A stretch of DNA of 64,000 nt. It comes from Enterovibrio norvegicus_B. Lineage in GTDB: Bacteria; Pseudomonadota; Gammaproteobacteria; Enterobacterales; Vibrionaceae. Location: assembly GCF_002876705.1 (NCBI RefSeq), contig NZ_MDAG01000057.1, positions 310,001-374,000 on the forward strand. Reading direction: 5' to 3'. The translations under genes were made by a program, and so were the position numbers. Numbering within the stretch: position 1 is the stretch's first letter; each line of letters begins with the position of its first letter. Shown here in pieces: positions 1 through 9,061 of the stretch. The notes under the pieces are model-generated. The model was given only the letters and a program-made list of their open reading frames with translations. It was not told the origin of the DNA and did no database searches.

Positions 1-1158
1 GGCAAAACAGTTGGCTTGGGACAATGAACTGAATGCACCAGAGCCTTGGTTGCCTGTGGTAGAAGCCCAAAGCTGACCTTCTGTATCTACATGATATACC
101 GCGCGCTGGTAATCCGTGCGACCTGGTGATTTCTTGAAACGTGTTGCGGCTTTCGCTTTAAGCGCAATAGTCGGTTGCCATTGTGTATGCCCACCGAGTT
201 TTGCCAACAGAGGCTGAACCATCACGTGAAGCGTCACCAGCACTGAAACTGGGTTACCTGGCAAGCCACAGAAAAGCGCATCTTTTACTGTACCGAAAGC
301 AAAAGGTTTACCGGGCTTGATGGCGATTTTCCAAAAGCCAACATCGCCTTCTTGGTCAAGAATGTCTTTGGTGTAATCAGCTTCACCTACGCTCACGCCA
401 CCCGATGTCACGATAACGTCTGAAACTTCTGCCGCTTTTAGGAAAGCGTCACGTAGCTGATCTGGGCAATCAGGGATAACCCCCATATCAATTGCTTCAC
501 AGCTCATCTTATCGAGCATGGCACGAATGGTGTAGCGGTTGCTGTCGTAGATTTCACCTTTACCTAAAGGTTCTCCCACTTGACGCAACTCATCGCCCGT
601 AGAGAAAAACGCCACTTTGGGCTTACGTATAACGGTGACGTTTGCAATACCAAGTGTTGCCAGCATCGGCACTTCGCGGGGTGTCAGAAGCGTGCCTTTT
701 GGAATAACGACAGCGCCTTGCTTAACGTCGTCACCGATTGGGCGAATATTCTGCTGAGCGGTCGCAGATGCAGTAAAAGTAATCTGGTCTCCGTCTACGT
801 TTGTTTGCTCTTGCATGATGACGGCATCAGCGCCTTCTGGCACTTCTGCGCCGGTCATGATGCGAATACAAGTCCCTTCAGGCCATTCGCCTTCAAAAGG
901 AATACCTGCGAAAGATTTGCCTGCCATCGTAAGGGTGCGCGATTTTTCTAAATCTGCACAACGCAGGGCATAACCATCCATTGCTGAATTAGCAAACGGC
1001 GGCACGTTAATCGGGGAGCAAATGTCTTCGGCGGTTATGCGGTTTTGCGCGTCCATTAAGGACACAACATCGGTTTGTGTAAGTGGTGTGGTGTTTTCAA
1101 GCAAGGTAGAAATCGCAGTGGAAACTGGCATCAAACCCGGTGTATCGCAGCAACCCAT
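1..1158 (-). CDS. moeA: Molybdopterin molybdenumtransferase MoeA (3' end cut by window)
   Basis: MoeA inserts molybdate into adenylated molybdopterin, the last step of molybdenum cofactor synthesis in the cytoplasm. The reverse strand is open from the ATG at 1158 to base 1 with no stop, giving 386 codons of a protein that is usually about 410 residues, so roughly the last 25 are outside the window. The translation starts MGCCDTPGLMPVSTAIS and carries the family blocks SAMDGYALR, RIMTGAEVPEGADAV, FFSTGDEL, YDSNRYTI, TSGGVSVGEADYTK and LPGNPVSVLV, which are the MPT-binding segments of domain 3 and the linker regions. It diverges from folE, a layout common in Vibrio, and moeB would be expected just beyond the left edge. 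It was missed by simple ORF calling only because its stop is outside. Confidence 0.95.
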   Translation of the reverse strand, partial: MGCCDTPGLMPVSTAISTLLENTTPLTQTDVVSLMDAQNRITAEDICSPINVPPFANSAMDGYALRCADLEKSRTLTMAGKSFAGIPFEGEWPEGTCIRIMTGAEVPEGADAVIMQEQTNVDGDQITFTASATAQQNIRPIGDDVKQGAVVIPKGTLLTPREVPMLATLGIANVTVIRKPKVAFFSTGDELRQVGEPLGKGEIYDSNRYTIRAMLDKMSCEAIDMGVIPDCPDQLRDAFLKAAEVSDVIVTSGGVSVGEADYTKDILDQEGDVGFWKIAIKPGKPFAFGTVKDALFCGLPGNPVSVLVTLHVMVQPLLAKLGGHTQWQPTIALKAKAATRFKKSPGRTDYQRAVYHVDTEGQLWASTTGNQGSGAFSSLSQANCFA

Positions 1159-1380
1159 AAATAGACTCTCGGTGGTTTTGAGCAAAACATGCTCAACACG
1201 TAGAAGAAAGCGGTCATTATCGCAAACTTTGTTCGCTCAAACTAATGTCCACACGCAAATCGAGGTGTAATTTTATTACTATTAACGTTATGCTTCAAAA
1301 ATCTGACACAAATTGATCCTTGTCCTTAAAAGACGAGTATTTAATTAGATAACAACATTGTAACGACCCGAGGATTTTCT

Positions 1381-2040
1381 ATGACAGCATTGAGCGATTC
1401 TGCAATTCGAGTGCGTGAAGCGCTAGTTGCACGGGGCATTGAGACACCAATGACGCCGGGATCTTCGATGACCGCGACAGAAAAAAAAGAAAAAATTGAA
1501 TACCACATGCGGGAAATTCTATCTGTTATCGATCTTGACCTGACAGACGACAGCTTAATCGAAACACCTGCGCGCATTGCCAAAATGTACGTGGATGAGG
1601 TGTTTTCTGGCTTAGACTACTCGAACTTCCCGAAAATCACAGTTATCGATAATAAGATGGGCTGTGATGAGATGGTAAGAGTAAAAAACATTACGCTTAC
1701 CAGTACGTGTGAACATCACCTAGTCACCATTGATGGTGCCTGCACCGTGGCCTATTTGCCGAAAGACAAAATCATTGGTTTGTCGAAGATTAACCGCATT
1801 GTTCGTTTCTTCGCGCAACGTCCTCAAGTGCAGGAACGTTTAACGCGTCAAGTGCTCGTCGCGCTCCAGACATTGCTCGAAACCGACAATGTGGCAGTTC
1901 ACGTAAATGCAACGCATTACTGCGTAAAATCACGTGGTGTAATGGACGCGACCAGTGAGACAACCACGACAGCGTTAGGCGGTGTGTTTAAGAAAAATGC
2001 TGCTACGCGTGCGGAGTTCTTACACGGCATTGGTATGTAA
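1381..2040 (+). CDS. folE: GTP cyclohydrolase I FolE
   Basis: FolE converts GTP to 7,8-dihydroneopterin triphosphate, the entry step to folate and also the precursor supply for queuosine, whose genes queD and queE lie nearby. The 219-residue product matches the family length. Zinc ligands fall at Cys110, His113 (CEHH block) and Cys181 (HYCVKSRG), the same numbers as in the E. coli enzyme. The ATG start gives an N-terminus (ALVARGIETP) aligned with E. coli FolE, and an AGG stands about 8 bases upstream. It is transcribed alone, divergent from moeA, and ends at a bidirectional hairpin shared with aspC. A TGATCC hexamer at 1314-1319 may be part of a stress promoter, which is speculative. Confidence 0.97.
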   Translation: MTALSDSAIRVREALVARGIETPMTPGSSMTATEKKEKIEYHMREILSVIDLDLTDDSLIETPARIAKMYVDEVFSGLDYSNFPKITVIDNKMGCDEMVRVKNITLTSTCEHHLVTIDGACTVAYLPKDKIIGLSKINRIVRFFAQRPQVQERLTRQVLVALQTLLETDNVAVHVNATHYCVKSRGVMDATSETTTTALGGVFKKNAATRAEFLHGIGM

Positions 2041-2080
2041 ACGGGTTAACAGCATATTGAGTTTCAATATACACAAACAA

Positions 2081-2106
2081 AAAAAGCGCCAATCGGCGCT
2101 TTTTTC
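2081..2106. terminator. Bidirectional rho-independent terminator, folE/aspC
   Basis: Six-base stem AGCGCC (2085-2090) and GGCGCT (2095-2100) with an AATC loop, flanked by an A tract on the left and a T tract on the right. It can therefore serve the convergent folE and aspC. Confidence 0.85.
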
Positions 2107-2136
2107 ATGTCTGTTAGCAGGACAGTAATCTATTGA

Positions 2137-3330
2137 TTACTTAAGTACCGCTGCAATAGCCTTACACAGTGGGCGCATGTTTGTATGCATCATCGCAGCA
2201 ACTGCGATGCGACCAGAGCCAACGATGTATACACCAAATTCGCTTTTTAAACGAGCAACTTGATCTTTGGTCAAACCAGAGAAAGAGAACATGCCGTTTT
2301 GGCGTTGAATGAAACTGAAGTCACCTTGTACGCCTTCTTCAGCAAGTGTCGCCACAAACAGTTCGCGCATTTCTTTTATACGAACACGCATACCTGCAAC
2401 TTCTTCTTCCCATTCTGCACGTAATGTTGCGTCATTCAGAATAATGGTAACAACGGCAGCACCGTGTGCTGGTGGGTTAGAGTAGATAACGCGTGCAATG
2501 CTCTTCACTTGGCTGAATGCTGTCGCTGTTTCTTGTGCTGTTTTACCCACAATCGTGAATGCACCAACGCGCTCATTGTAAAGGCCAAAGTTTTTAGAGA
2601 ACGAACTTGCTACTAACAGCTCAGTACATGTGTCTGCAAAAATACGCAGACCTGCCGCATCTTCTTCTACGCCAGAGGCAAAACCTTGGTAAGCAAAGTC
2701 AAACATTGGCAGCAGGTTCTTTTCGTTACACAGTGCTGCAAGTTGTTGCCATTGCGCTGCATCTGGGTCGATGCCCGTAGGGTTGTGACAACAACCGTGC
2801 AGAAGAACAACATCGCCTTCGCTTGCGGTTTCAAGATCTGCCAGCATCGCGGCAAAATCCATGTCTTTGGTTTCTGCGTTGTAGTAGCCGTAAGACGCCA
2901 CTTCCAAACCTGCAGCCGCGAATACACCGTTGTGGTTCGCCCACGTTGGGTTACTTACCCATACTTTTACGTCGCCAAGCTGACGTTTGATGAATTCTGC
3001 TGCAACACGCAGAGCACCAGTACCACCGGGGGCTTGTGCAGTTTGTGCGCGTTTGTCAGCAATGATGGTTGCATCATCACCGAACAACAATTTCTGAACG
3101 GCCAAACCGTACTCAGGCGTACCTGGAATGCTTAGGTAGGACTTGGTGGTTTCTTTTTCAAGAAGGATGGCTTCTGCCTTTTTAACAGTCGCTAAAACAG
3201 GGGTGTTACCAGATTCGTCCTTGTAGATACCTACACCTAAGTTAATTTTCTCAGCGCGAGTATCTGCTTTGAATTCTTCAGTAAGACCTAGAATAGGGTC
3301 AGCGGGAGCTGCAGCAATTTTTTCAAACAT
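2137..3330 (-). CDS. aspC: Aspartate/aromatic aminotransferase (AspC-like)
   Basis: PLP-dependent fold-type I aminotransferase that interconverts aspartate and oxaloacetate using glutamate/2-oxoglutarate, and probably accepts aromatic amino acids. Family hallmarks are NLGVGIYKDE near the N-terminus, SNPTWANHNGVF, HGCCHNPTGIDP, DFAYQGFA, the PLP lysine block SSFSKNFGLYNERVG and the arginine-containing C-terminal GSGRIAVA. I prefer the ATG at 3330 (397 residues, MFEKIAAAPADPI, aligning with E. coli AspC at 396) over the in-frame ATG at 3339. A GGA lies 8 bases before the chosen start; neither start has a strong ribosome site. It is a single-gene unit between terminators. AspC and TyrB paralogues cannot be told apart with certainty by eye. 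Confidence 0.93.
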   Translation of the reverse strand: MFEKIAAAPADPILGLTEEFKADTRAEKINLGVGIYKDESGNTPVLATVKKAEAILLEKETTKSYLSIPGTPEYGLAVQKLLFGDDATIIADKRAQTAQAPGGTGALRVAAEFIKRQLGDVKVWVSNPTWANHNGVFAAAGLEVASYGYYNAETKDMDFAAMLADLETASEGDVVLLHGCCHNPTGIDPDAAQWQQLAALCNEKNLLPMFDFAYQGFASGVEEDAAGLRIFADTCTELLVASSFSKNFGLYNERVGAFTIVGKTAQETATAFSQVKSIARVIYSNPPAHGAAVVTIILNDATLRAEWEEEVAGMRVRIKEMRELFVATLAEEGVQGDFSFIQRQNGMFSFSGLTKDQVARLKSEFGVYIVGSGRIAVAAMMHTNMRPLCKAIAAVLK

Positions 3331-3711
3331 CTCATTCATCCATGGCGTTAGTAAAGGGAACTGTCTTTGTTTATACCATTTTGATCCGTTGTAATAAAAC
3401 CGAAATTTTCTGAAATTTTATTGTTCTTTGTATCGTGATATTTGCGCGATCATCCACACATTTTTTTGTTGTCATCGAAATCATATTCTTGTCGGCTTTG
3501 GATGCATGTCTCTTGGAAAGTCCAGCGTGTGTAAGGTCGCGCGGAAAAGGACCGAATTTCATTCAACAAATCAGCGCCTCATAAAAACGAGAATGTGTGT
3601 TAACGAAACACAAAGGGATGACGGTGGGGGAGTTTGAGGGAAAATTACTAAAAAAAAGACCGCTAACAAGCGGTCTTTTTAAATCGGTATTGAACGGGTT
3701 TGTTCAATAAC
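3331..3711. other. Intergenic region upstream of aspC
   Basis: 381 bases without a gene. It must hold the aspC promoter (reading left), and at its right end lies the asnS terminator (3651-3680). The reading frames here (3371-3562, 3428-3637) have no family features and no ribosome sites. I see no other structure. Confidence 0.6.
3651..3680 (-). terminator. Rho-independent terminator of asnS
   Basis: Eight-base perfect stem AGACCGCT (3657-3664) and AGCGGTCT (3669-3676) with an AACA loop. The A run on the left becomes a T run on the minus strand, just past the asnS stop. Confidence 0.85.
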
Positions 3712-5121
3712 TTAGAAGTTCGCGCTGCGTGGTGCGCGTGGGAATGGAATAACATCACGGATGTTGCCCATGCCAGTAACGTAAGAAACCAGACGCTCGA
3801 AGCCGAGACCGAAACCAGCGTGAGGAACGGTGCCGTAGCGACGTAGGTCGCGGTACCAGTTCATGTGCTCAGGGTCGATGTTCATGGCACGCATACGCGT
3901 ATCCAATACATCTAAACGTTCTTCACGTTGTGCACCACCGATGATTTCACCAATGCCAGGTGCAAGTACGTCCATAGCAGCAACGGTTTTACCGTCGTCG
4001 TTCAAACGCATGTAGAACGCTTTGATGTCTTTCGGGTAGTTCTTCACTACAACCGGCGCTTCAAAGTGCTTCTCAGCAAGGTAGCGTTCGTGCTCAGACG
4101 CCAAGTCGATACCCCATTCAACTGGGTTCTCAAACGTTTGGCCAGACTTAAGCAGGATATCAATCGCGTCGGTGTAGTCGATTTGAGCGAAGTCAGAATC
4201 AACAAACTTTTCTAGGCGAGTGATCGCTTCTTTGTCGATGCGTTGAGCAAAGAACTCAAGGTCATCACGACGTTCAGCAAGTACGGCTTTGAACACATAC
4301 TTCAGCATGTCTTCAGCCAGTGTTGCCACATCGTCTAGATCCGCAAAAGCGACTTCAGGCTCAACCATCCAGAATTCCGCTAGGTGGCGGCTGGTGTTTG
4401 AGTTTTCAGCACGGAACGTTGGGCCAAAGGTGTAAACCTTGCTCAATGCACATGCATAAGCTTCTGCGTTCAACTGGCCTGATACGGTCAGGAAGGTTTC
4501 TTTACCGAAGAAGTCTTCGTTGAAATCAACCTTGCCTTCGTCAGTGCGTGGCAAGTTTTCCATGTCAAGTGTAGAAACACGGAACATTTCACCTGCACCT
4601 TCTGCATCAGAAGCGGTGATCAGTGGTGCAGATACCCAGAAGTAACCTTGTTCGTGGTAGAAGCGGTGAATCGCTTGTGACAAACAGTTACGCACGCGTG
4701 CAACCGCACCGATCACGTTAGTACGTGGACGTAGGTGTGCAACTTCGCGCAAGTACTCAATAGAGTGACGCGTTTTCGCCATTGGGTACGTGTCTGCATC
4801 TTCAACCCAACCAACAACGTTAACGTTTGTTGCTTGTAGTTCGAACGCTTGGCCTTGTCCTGGGCTTTCTACCACTTTACCAGTGACTTCAACAGAACAA
4901 CCAGTGGTTAGACGGAGTACTTCTTCCTGGTAATTATTCAGCTCATTAGGAACAACCGCCTGAATAGGGTCAAAACAAGAGCCGTCATAAATGGCAAGAA
5001 AAGAAATACCGGCTTTTGAATCACGACGGGTACGGATCCAACCACGGACAGTGACTTCTGAGTCTACTTCCGTTTTGCCGTGCAGGACGTCTGCTACAGG
5101 CATATAGTTCATAATTTGCAT
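3712..5121 (-). CDS. asnS: Asparagine--tRNA ligase AsnS
   Basis: Class IIb aminoacyl-tRNA synthetase that charges tRNA-Asn with asparagine. An N-terminal OB-fold anticodon-binding domain (about residues 15-110, VTVRGWIRTRRDSKAGISFL) is followed by the catalytic domain. That domain has motif 2 (FRAENSNTSRHLAEFWMVEPE region, arginine of the FRAE block) and motif 3 (GFGLGFERLVSYV, arginine contacting ATP). The protein ends PRAPRSANF, as in other Vibrio AsnS. Length is 469 residues with the ATG at 5121, or 466 from the ATG at 5112. A GGAG four bases before 5121 favours the longer form, while family length favours the shorter. It is monocistronic and divergent from queD. Confidence 0.97.
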   Translation of the reverse strand: MQIMNYMPVADVLHGKTEVDSEVTVRGWIRTRRDSKAGISFLAIYDGSCFDPIQAVVPNELNNYQEEVLRLTTGCSVEVTGKVVESPGQGQAFELQATNVNVVGWVEDADTYPMAKTRHSIEYLREVAHLRPRTNVIGAVARVRNCLSQAIHRFYHEQGYFWVSAPLITASDAEGAGEMFRVSTLDMENLPRTDEGKVDFNEDFFGKETFLTVSGQLNAEAYACALSKVYTFGPTFRAENSNTSRHLAEFWMVEPEVAFADLDDVATLAEDMLKYVFKAVLAERRDDLEFFAQRIDKEAITRLEKFVDSDFAQIDYTDAIDILLKSGQTFENPVEWGIDLASEHERYLAEKHFEAPVVVKNYPKDIKAFYMRLNDDGKTVAAMDVLAPGIGEIIGGAQREERLDVLDTRMRAMNIDPEHMNWYRDLRRYGTVPHAGFGLGFERLVSYVTGMGNIRDVIPFPRAPRSANF

Positions 5122-5509
5122 CTAACTCCGTTGAAGATGGCTCGATGATGATGTTCACCGAGCAGAGACAATTCGCATTTGAACCAGCAAGTTTACCTGT
5201 ATCCAGATAACCTTCAAGCGTTGTTATAAGATGCGAGTCTAATTTGATTGATACTTTATCAAATCAGCGCCAAAAGCTGCTCAAGGTTTAACCGGCTGGC
5301 GTTATTTCCGCAGAATTTGCGTCAAATCGCCTTTGATACCAGACAGGTTGTCAGGGAAATCGGCGACATCTGTTTGCGATTGCGTTTGAGGTTCTCACCA
5401 ATATTGAGTAGCATCGCGGCGCATTGAAGATTTGATTGACGCATTTTTGCTCAGTAATGAGTGGCATGCTGTCCATCGTAGTAACACGCTATATACAGGA
5501 ACGCACATT
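5122..5509. other. Intergenic region between divergent asnS and queD
   Basis: 388 bases containing both promoters. The visible structure is a 7-base inverted repeat ATTTGAT (5242-5248) and ATCAAAT (5258-5264), which could be an operator or part of a leader hairpin for asnS. No gene and no recognisable riboswitch were seen. Confidence 0.5.
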
Positions 5510-5872
5510 ATGCACACTGAACTGTTCAAAGAATTCATGTTTGAAGCTGCCCACCATTTGCCACATGTTCCAGAAGGACATAAGTGTGGTCGTTTGCATG
5601 GGCACTCTTTCCTTGTGCGTCTTTATGTGACGGGTGAAGTAGATCCACACACAGGTTGGATCATTGATTTCTCTGAAATCAAAGCCGCGTTTAAACCGAT
5701 TTACGACCGTCTGGACCACTATTACTTGAATGACATTGAAGGGTTAGAAAACCCGACAAGTGAAGTGCTGGCGAAATGGATTTGGGATCAATTGAAACCT
5801 GAATTGCCTTGTCTAAGCAAAGTGATGATCAAAGAAACGTGTACGGCAGGGTGTATTTACACTGGCGAATAA
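5510..5872 (+). CDS. queD: 6-carboxytetrahydropterin synthase QueD
   Basis: QueD converts dihydroneopterin triphosphate (the FolE product) to 6-carboxy-5,6,7,8-tetrahydropterin, the second step of queuosine precursor (preQ0) synthesis. The 120-residue product from the ATG at 5510 matches the E. coli enzyme length. Zinc ligands His15, His30 and His32 and catalytic Cys26 (GHKCGRLHGHSF block) are present, and the C-terminus has KETCTAGCIY. The longer open frame from 5432 has 26 extra residues with no homology. AGGA at 5497-5500, nine bases before the ATG, supports the chosen start. It converges on queE, which uses its product. Confidence 0.96.
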   Translation: MHTELFKEFMFEAAHHLPHVPEGHKCGRLHGHSFLVRLYVTGEVDPHTGWIIDFSEIKAAFKPIYDRLDHYYLNDIEGLENPTSEVLAKWIWDQLKPELPCLSKVMIKETCTAGCIYTGE

Positions 5873-5928
5873 GCGGGTGTGACGCGAAGGCTTGAGCCTT
5901 ATGTGAAAGACATGCACGTTAGAAATCG

Positions 5929-5957
5929 AAAAAGGAGCCTATGGCTCCTTTTTTTAT
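5929..5957. terminator. Bidirectional terminator, queD/queE
   Basis: Nine-base stem AAAGGAGCC (5931-5939) and GGCTCCTTT (5943-5951) with a TAT loop, followed by a T run and preceded by A residues. It serves both convergent genes. Confidence 0.9.
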
Positions 5958-6005
5958 GGCACAACGTTTCAATGGCACAACAGAACGCCCTCTGAGGTGC
6001 GACCG

Positions 6006-6671
6006 TTATGCGATATCGAGGTATTTGTGCGTTTGAATCGACAAGCGCCAATTACGTTTGATGCAGGTATCGATACACAATGCCGTTGCACGCGGCTTCT
6101 GGCTAATAGGCTGCAGTGCGATTTCTACGTTTTCACGCAGTGCAACACCATCTAACAACGCTTCAAGCTTTTCAATGTCAGATTCAGTGCCGACAGGGTG
6201 CTTTATTTCATTGGCACGCTCTAACGCGCTTTCCAAAACAGGCAGTTTCCCACGCATGTTGATTTTAGGTGACACTGTCACCCATGTGCCTTCTGTGGTT
6301 TCTACTGGGTACGTTCCGCTGGTTTCGATTTGGCAGCGATAGCCCGCAGATTCAAGCCGTTCGGTTAACGGGCGAAGATCGTAAATACACGGCTCCCCGC
6401 CAGTGATCACTACGTGTTTAGCGGTATAGCTATTTTGTAGATGCGTCAAAATATCATTGGCGTCGACAGCAGCCCAAATCGGACTGTCTCCGGTTTTGGT
6501 GATGATTGCGCCAAAGTCCCGCTCGTCGGTGGGCAAGGTGTCCCAGGTCTGTCGTGTATCGCACCAAGGGCAACCAACAGGGCAGCCTTGTAGGCGAACA
6601 AATACGGAAGGGACCCCTGTGAAGGTGCCTTCGCCTTGAATCGTTTCAAAAATTTCGTTGACGTTGTACAT
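6006..6671 (-). CDS. queE: 7-carboxy-7-deazaguanine synthase QueE
   Basis: Radical SAM enzyme that contracts 6-carboxytetrahydropterin to 7-carboxy-7-deazaguanine on the way to preQ0 and queuosine in tRNA. The [4Fe-4S] motif is CX3CX2C, with Cys30, Cys34 and Cys37 in QGCPVGCPWCDT. The N-terminus FETIQGEGTFTGVPSVFVRL is the substrate-binding signature, and VVITGGEPC is the SAM-binding GGE motif. At 221 residues it is the E. coli-type QueE, whose cluster loop differs from Bacillus enzymes. It starts at the ATG 6671, diverges from mlc and shares a terminator with queD. Confidence 0.96.
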   Translation of the reverse strand: MYNVNEIFETIQGEGTFTGVPSVFVRLQGCPVGCPWCDTRQTWDTLPTDERDFGAIITKTGDSPIWAAVDANDILTHLQNSYTAKHVVITGGEPCIYDLRPLTERLESAGYRCQIETSGTYPVETTEGTWVTVSPKINMRGKLPVLESALERANEIKHPVGTESDIEKLEALLDGVALRENVEIALQPISQKPRATALCIDTCIKRNWRLSIQTHKYLDIA

Positions 6672-6929
6672 ACCGCTTTAACAATCAGAATCGCATGTGG
6701 GGCTGGATTATGTCAGCTTATAGCACGAGTGTCTTGGCTTGTTGTTATTTGAAGTATGAAGTGCGGTAAAAGCAAGCGATAACTTATTGATTTTTTTTAG
6801 TTGGACGCTGGAAATGGAAGATATTTGATTTAGCTCGTGACGTGTATCACGACATCATCTCAATGTGCTTCACAATTACTTCGCAAAGTAAAAAAATTCA
6901 AAGATAGGATTCACTTTAGGGAAAATGGG

Positions 6930-8144
6930 ATGATTCTTGCCCAGCCGGGACACATAGATCACATTAAGCGTAATAACGCTGGCACAGTATATAAGTTGAT
7001 CGATCAGCTCGGGCCTATCTCTCGAATCGAACTATCAAAACGCAGCCAACTAGCGCCTGCGAGTATCACTAAAATCACCAGAGAGTTGATTGATGCGCAC
7101 CTCGTAAAAGAAACCGAGTATGGCGAAACCGCAGCCCGCGGACGCCCCGCCGTCGGGCTTGTTCTGAATAATGAAGGGTGGCAGTTCCTGTCATTGCGCT
7201 TAGGGCGCGGATACTTAACGTTGGCGTTGCATGAACTGGGTGGCGATATTCTGATAGAGAACCGTCACGATATCCATGTGCTCGACCAAGACCTTCTTAT
7301 CGAACAGGTTCTTGAACATATCAATCAATTCTTTGCCAAGCATTCCTCTGTGGTTGATCGTGTTACATCCATTGCAGTATCACTCCCAGGGCTCGTAAAT
7401 AGTGCTCAGGGTATCGTGATTCAAATGCCCCACTATGATGTTCATAACATGCCCTTAGGGGCGGCAATTCACCGTGCGACAGGTTTACCCGTGTTTATTG
7501 GTAACGACACACGGTCATGGGCATTGGCAGAAAAATTATTTGGTAATGCACGTGATGTAGAGAATGCGGTATTGGTGGCCATTCATCATGGTGTAGGTGC
7601 CGGTATCATGCTGGATGGAAAGGTGTTGGAAGGGCAGGTTGGCAACATTGGCGAACTGGGCCACATTCAAATCAAACCGTTCGGTAAGCGTTGTTTTTGC
7701 GGAAATAGCGGGTGCTTAGAAACGGTAGCGAGCCTTCAAGCCGTGCTGGAAGAAACGAAACTACTGCTCGAGCAAGGCCATGAAAGCGTGCTACAGGAAA
7801 AGCCTTTAACCATTGATGGTATTTGCGATGCTGCGGAAGCGGGAGACGGTGTCGCGGTGAAAGTCATTACAGAGTTAGGGCATCACCTCGGTCAAGCCAT
7901 TGCGATCATGGTGAATCTTTTTAACCCCGAAAGAATTCTCATTGGGGGTGAATTTAACCGTGCGAAAGGTGTGCTGTATCCCGCCATTATCGACTGTGTG
8001 AAAAGCCAAAGCATGCCATGTTATACCGAGAACCTGATGCTGGAAGAGACCTATTTCTATACTCAGGCAACAATGCCAGGTGCTGCGTTAGTCAAACGCG
8101 CTATGTATAACGGCTATCTGTTGATGAAGGTCTTAGAAGGCTAA
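6930..8144 (+). CDS. mlc: ROK-family transcriptional repressor Mlc
   Basis: Mlc represses glucose phosphotransferase genes (ptsG, ptsHI) and is inactivated by sequestration to membrane EIICB-Glc. An N-terminal winged helix (about residues 10-80, with ISRIELSKRSQLAPASITKI as the recognition region) is followed by a ROK domain. That domain has the zinc motif CxCGxxGC (RCFCGNSGCLET), VGAGIMLDG and NLFNPERILIGG. The start at 6930 has AGGGA seven bases upstream and gives 404 residues (MILAQPGHIDHIK), matching E. coli Mlc. The longer frame from 6837 adds 31 unmatched residues. The conserved block LAPASITK and overall similarity fit Mlc better than NagC. Confidence 0.9.
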   Translation: MILAQPGHIDHIKRNNAGTVYKLIDQLGPISRIELSKRSQLAPASITKITRELIDAHLVKETEYGETAARGRPAVGLVLNNEGWQFLSLRLGRGYLTLALHELGGDILIENRHDIHVLDQDLLIEQVLEHINQFFAKHSSVVDRVTSIAVSLPGLVNSAQGIVIQMPHYDVHNMPLGAAIHRATGLPVFIGNDTRSWALAEKLFGNARDVENAVLVAIHHGVGAGIMLDGKVLEGQVGNIGELGHIQIKPFGKRCFCGNSGCLETVASLQAVLEETKLLLEQGHESVLQEKPLTIDGICDAAEAGDGVAVKVITELGHHLGQAIAIMVNLFNPERILIGGEFNRAKGVLYPAIIDCVKSQSMPCYTENLMLEETYFYTQATMPGAALVKRAMYNGYLLMKVLEG

Positions 8145-8189
8145 TAGCGTTATTGTTGGTAGATCAACTTAGTCATGATGAGACAAACA

Positions 8190-8216
8190 AAAAAGGAGCC
8201 TTAGGCTCCTTTTTTC
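8190..8216. terminator. Bidirectional terminator, mlc/ECF operon
   Basis: Perfect stem AAAAAGGAGCC and GGCTCCTTTTT around a TTA loop. It lies just before the ECF transporter stop and after mlc, and serves both convergent units. Confidence 0.9.
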
Positions 8217-8221
8217 GTCAC

Positions 8222-9061
8222 TTAGAATGGATACCACACCGTGGCGGCTTCTAGGTGTCGTTTGTAAAGCGCAAGCACAACACACAAGGCGATACCTGAA
8301 AGTACCACGATGTCTTTTCGTGTCAGCGGGCGATAGTTATACCAAGTCCGTGTTTTACTTCGTCCGAAGCCACGGAGTGTCATCGCATTGGAAATTTCAT
8401 CCGCGCGGTCGAGGCTAGAGAAAATCAACGGGATCAGAATTTTCGCTACACCTTTAAAGCGTGTCATCAATGGCGCATTCTTCGAAAAATCAACGCCACG
8501 CGCTTGTTGAGCGTGCATGATATTGATGAAGTCACTCTTTACTTCAGGCAGATAGCGCAAGGTTAGGCTGACGGCATACGCGATTTTGTAAGGCACACCG
8601 ATACGGTTGAGGCTCGACGCAAACTCAGTGGGGTGCGTGGTAAAGACGAACACCAGTGCAATCGGGAACATACTGAAGTATTTCAATGTGATTGTGCACA
8701 GATAGAACAAGGTTTCTTGCGTCAGTGAGTAACCCGCAGGGAGTTCGAGCAGTGTCGTGGTAGAACCGACCCATTCAGAGCCTTGTTGCGGCGCAACCAA
8801 AAACATAAACACGGCATTCATGCTCAACACACTGATGGTGCCAAACAGCAGTGGTTTATAGGCTTGAAACGCCACCCTCGTCATTTTCAATAAGGCTAAA
8901 CCCAGCAACACCATGCTGACGATAATGCGAATGTCGAAGGTCGTCAGTACTACAGTTACCCATGCCATAAACAGAGCAAACTTGGTGATGCCATTGAGCG
9001 CGTGAAGTGGCGATTTGGTATCAACGTAATTGATGCCGAACTTCATTTTTGATGCTTTCAT
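8222..9061 (-). CDS. ECF transporter T component (EcfT)
   Basis: Membrane energy-coupling subunit that links the ATPase pair to the substrate-binding S protein of an energy-coupling-factor vitamin/amino-acid importer. The 279-residue protein has hydrophobic segments near residues 25-75, 90-110, 125-150 and 245-265. It carries the two coupling-helix signatures of the family, with arginine in AQQARGVDF and AMTLRGFGR. It is the last gene of a three-gene operon (S, ATPase, T). Its ATG overlaps the stop of the ATPase gene by four bases, so translation is probably coupled. The substrate is set by the S protein and is not known from this gene. Confidence 0.92.
   Translation of the reverse strand: MKASKMKFGINYVDTKSPLHALNGITKFALFMAWVTVVLTTFDIRIIVSMVLLGLALLKMTRVAFQAYKPLLFGTISVLSMNAVFMFLVAPQQGSEWVGSTTTLLELPAGYSLTQETLFYLCTITLKYFSMFPIALVFVFTTHPTEFASSLNRIGVPYKIAYAVSLTLRYLPEVKSDFINIMHAQQARGVDFSKNAPLMTRFKGVAKILIPLIFSSLDRADEISNAMTLRGFGRSKTRTWYNYRPLTRKDIVVLSGIALCVVLALYKRHLEAATVWYPF

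Noticed and set aside
580..951. Open frame on the plus strand over moeA
   Set aside because: It lies inside the confident minus-strand moeA frame, has no family features and no ribosome site.
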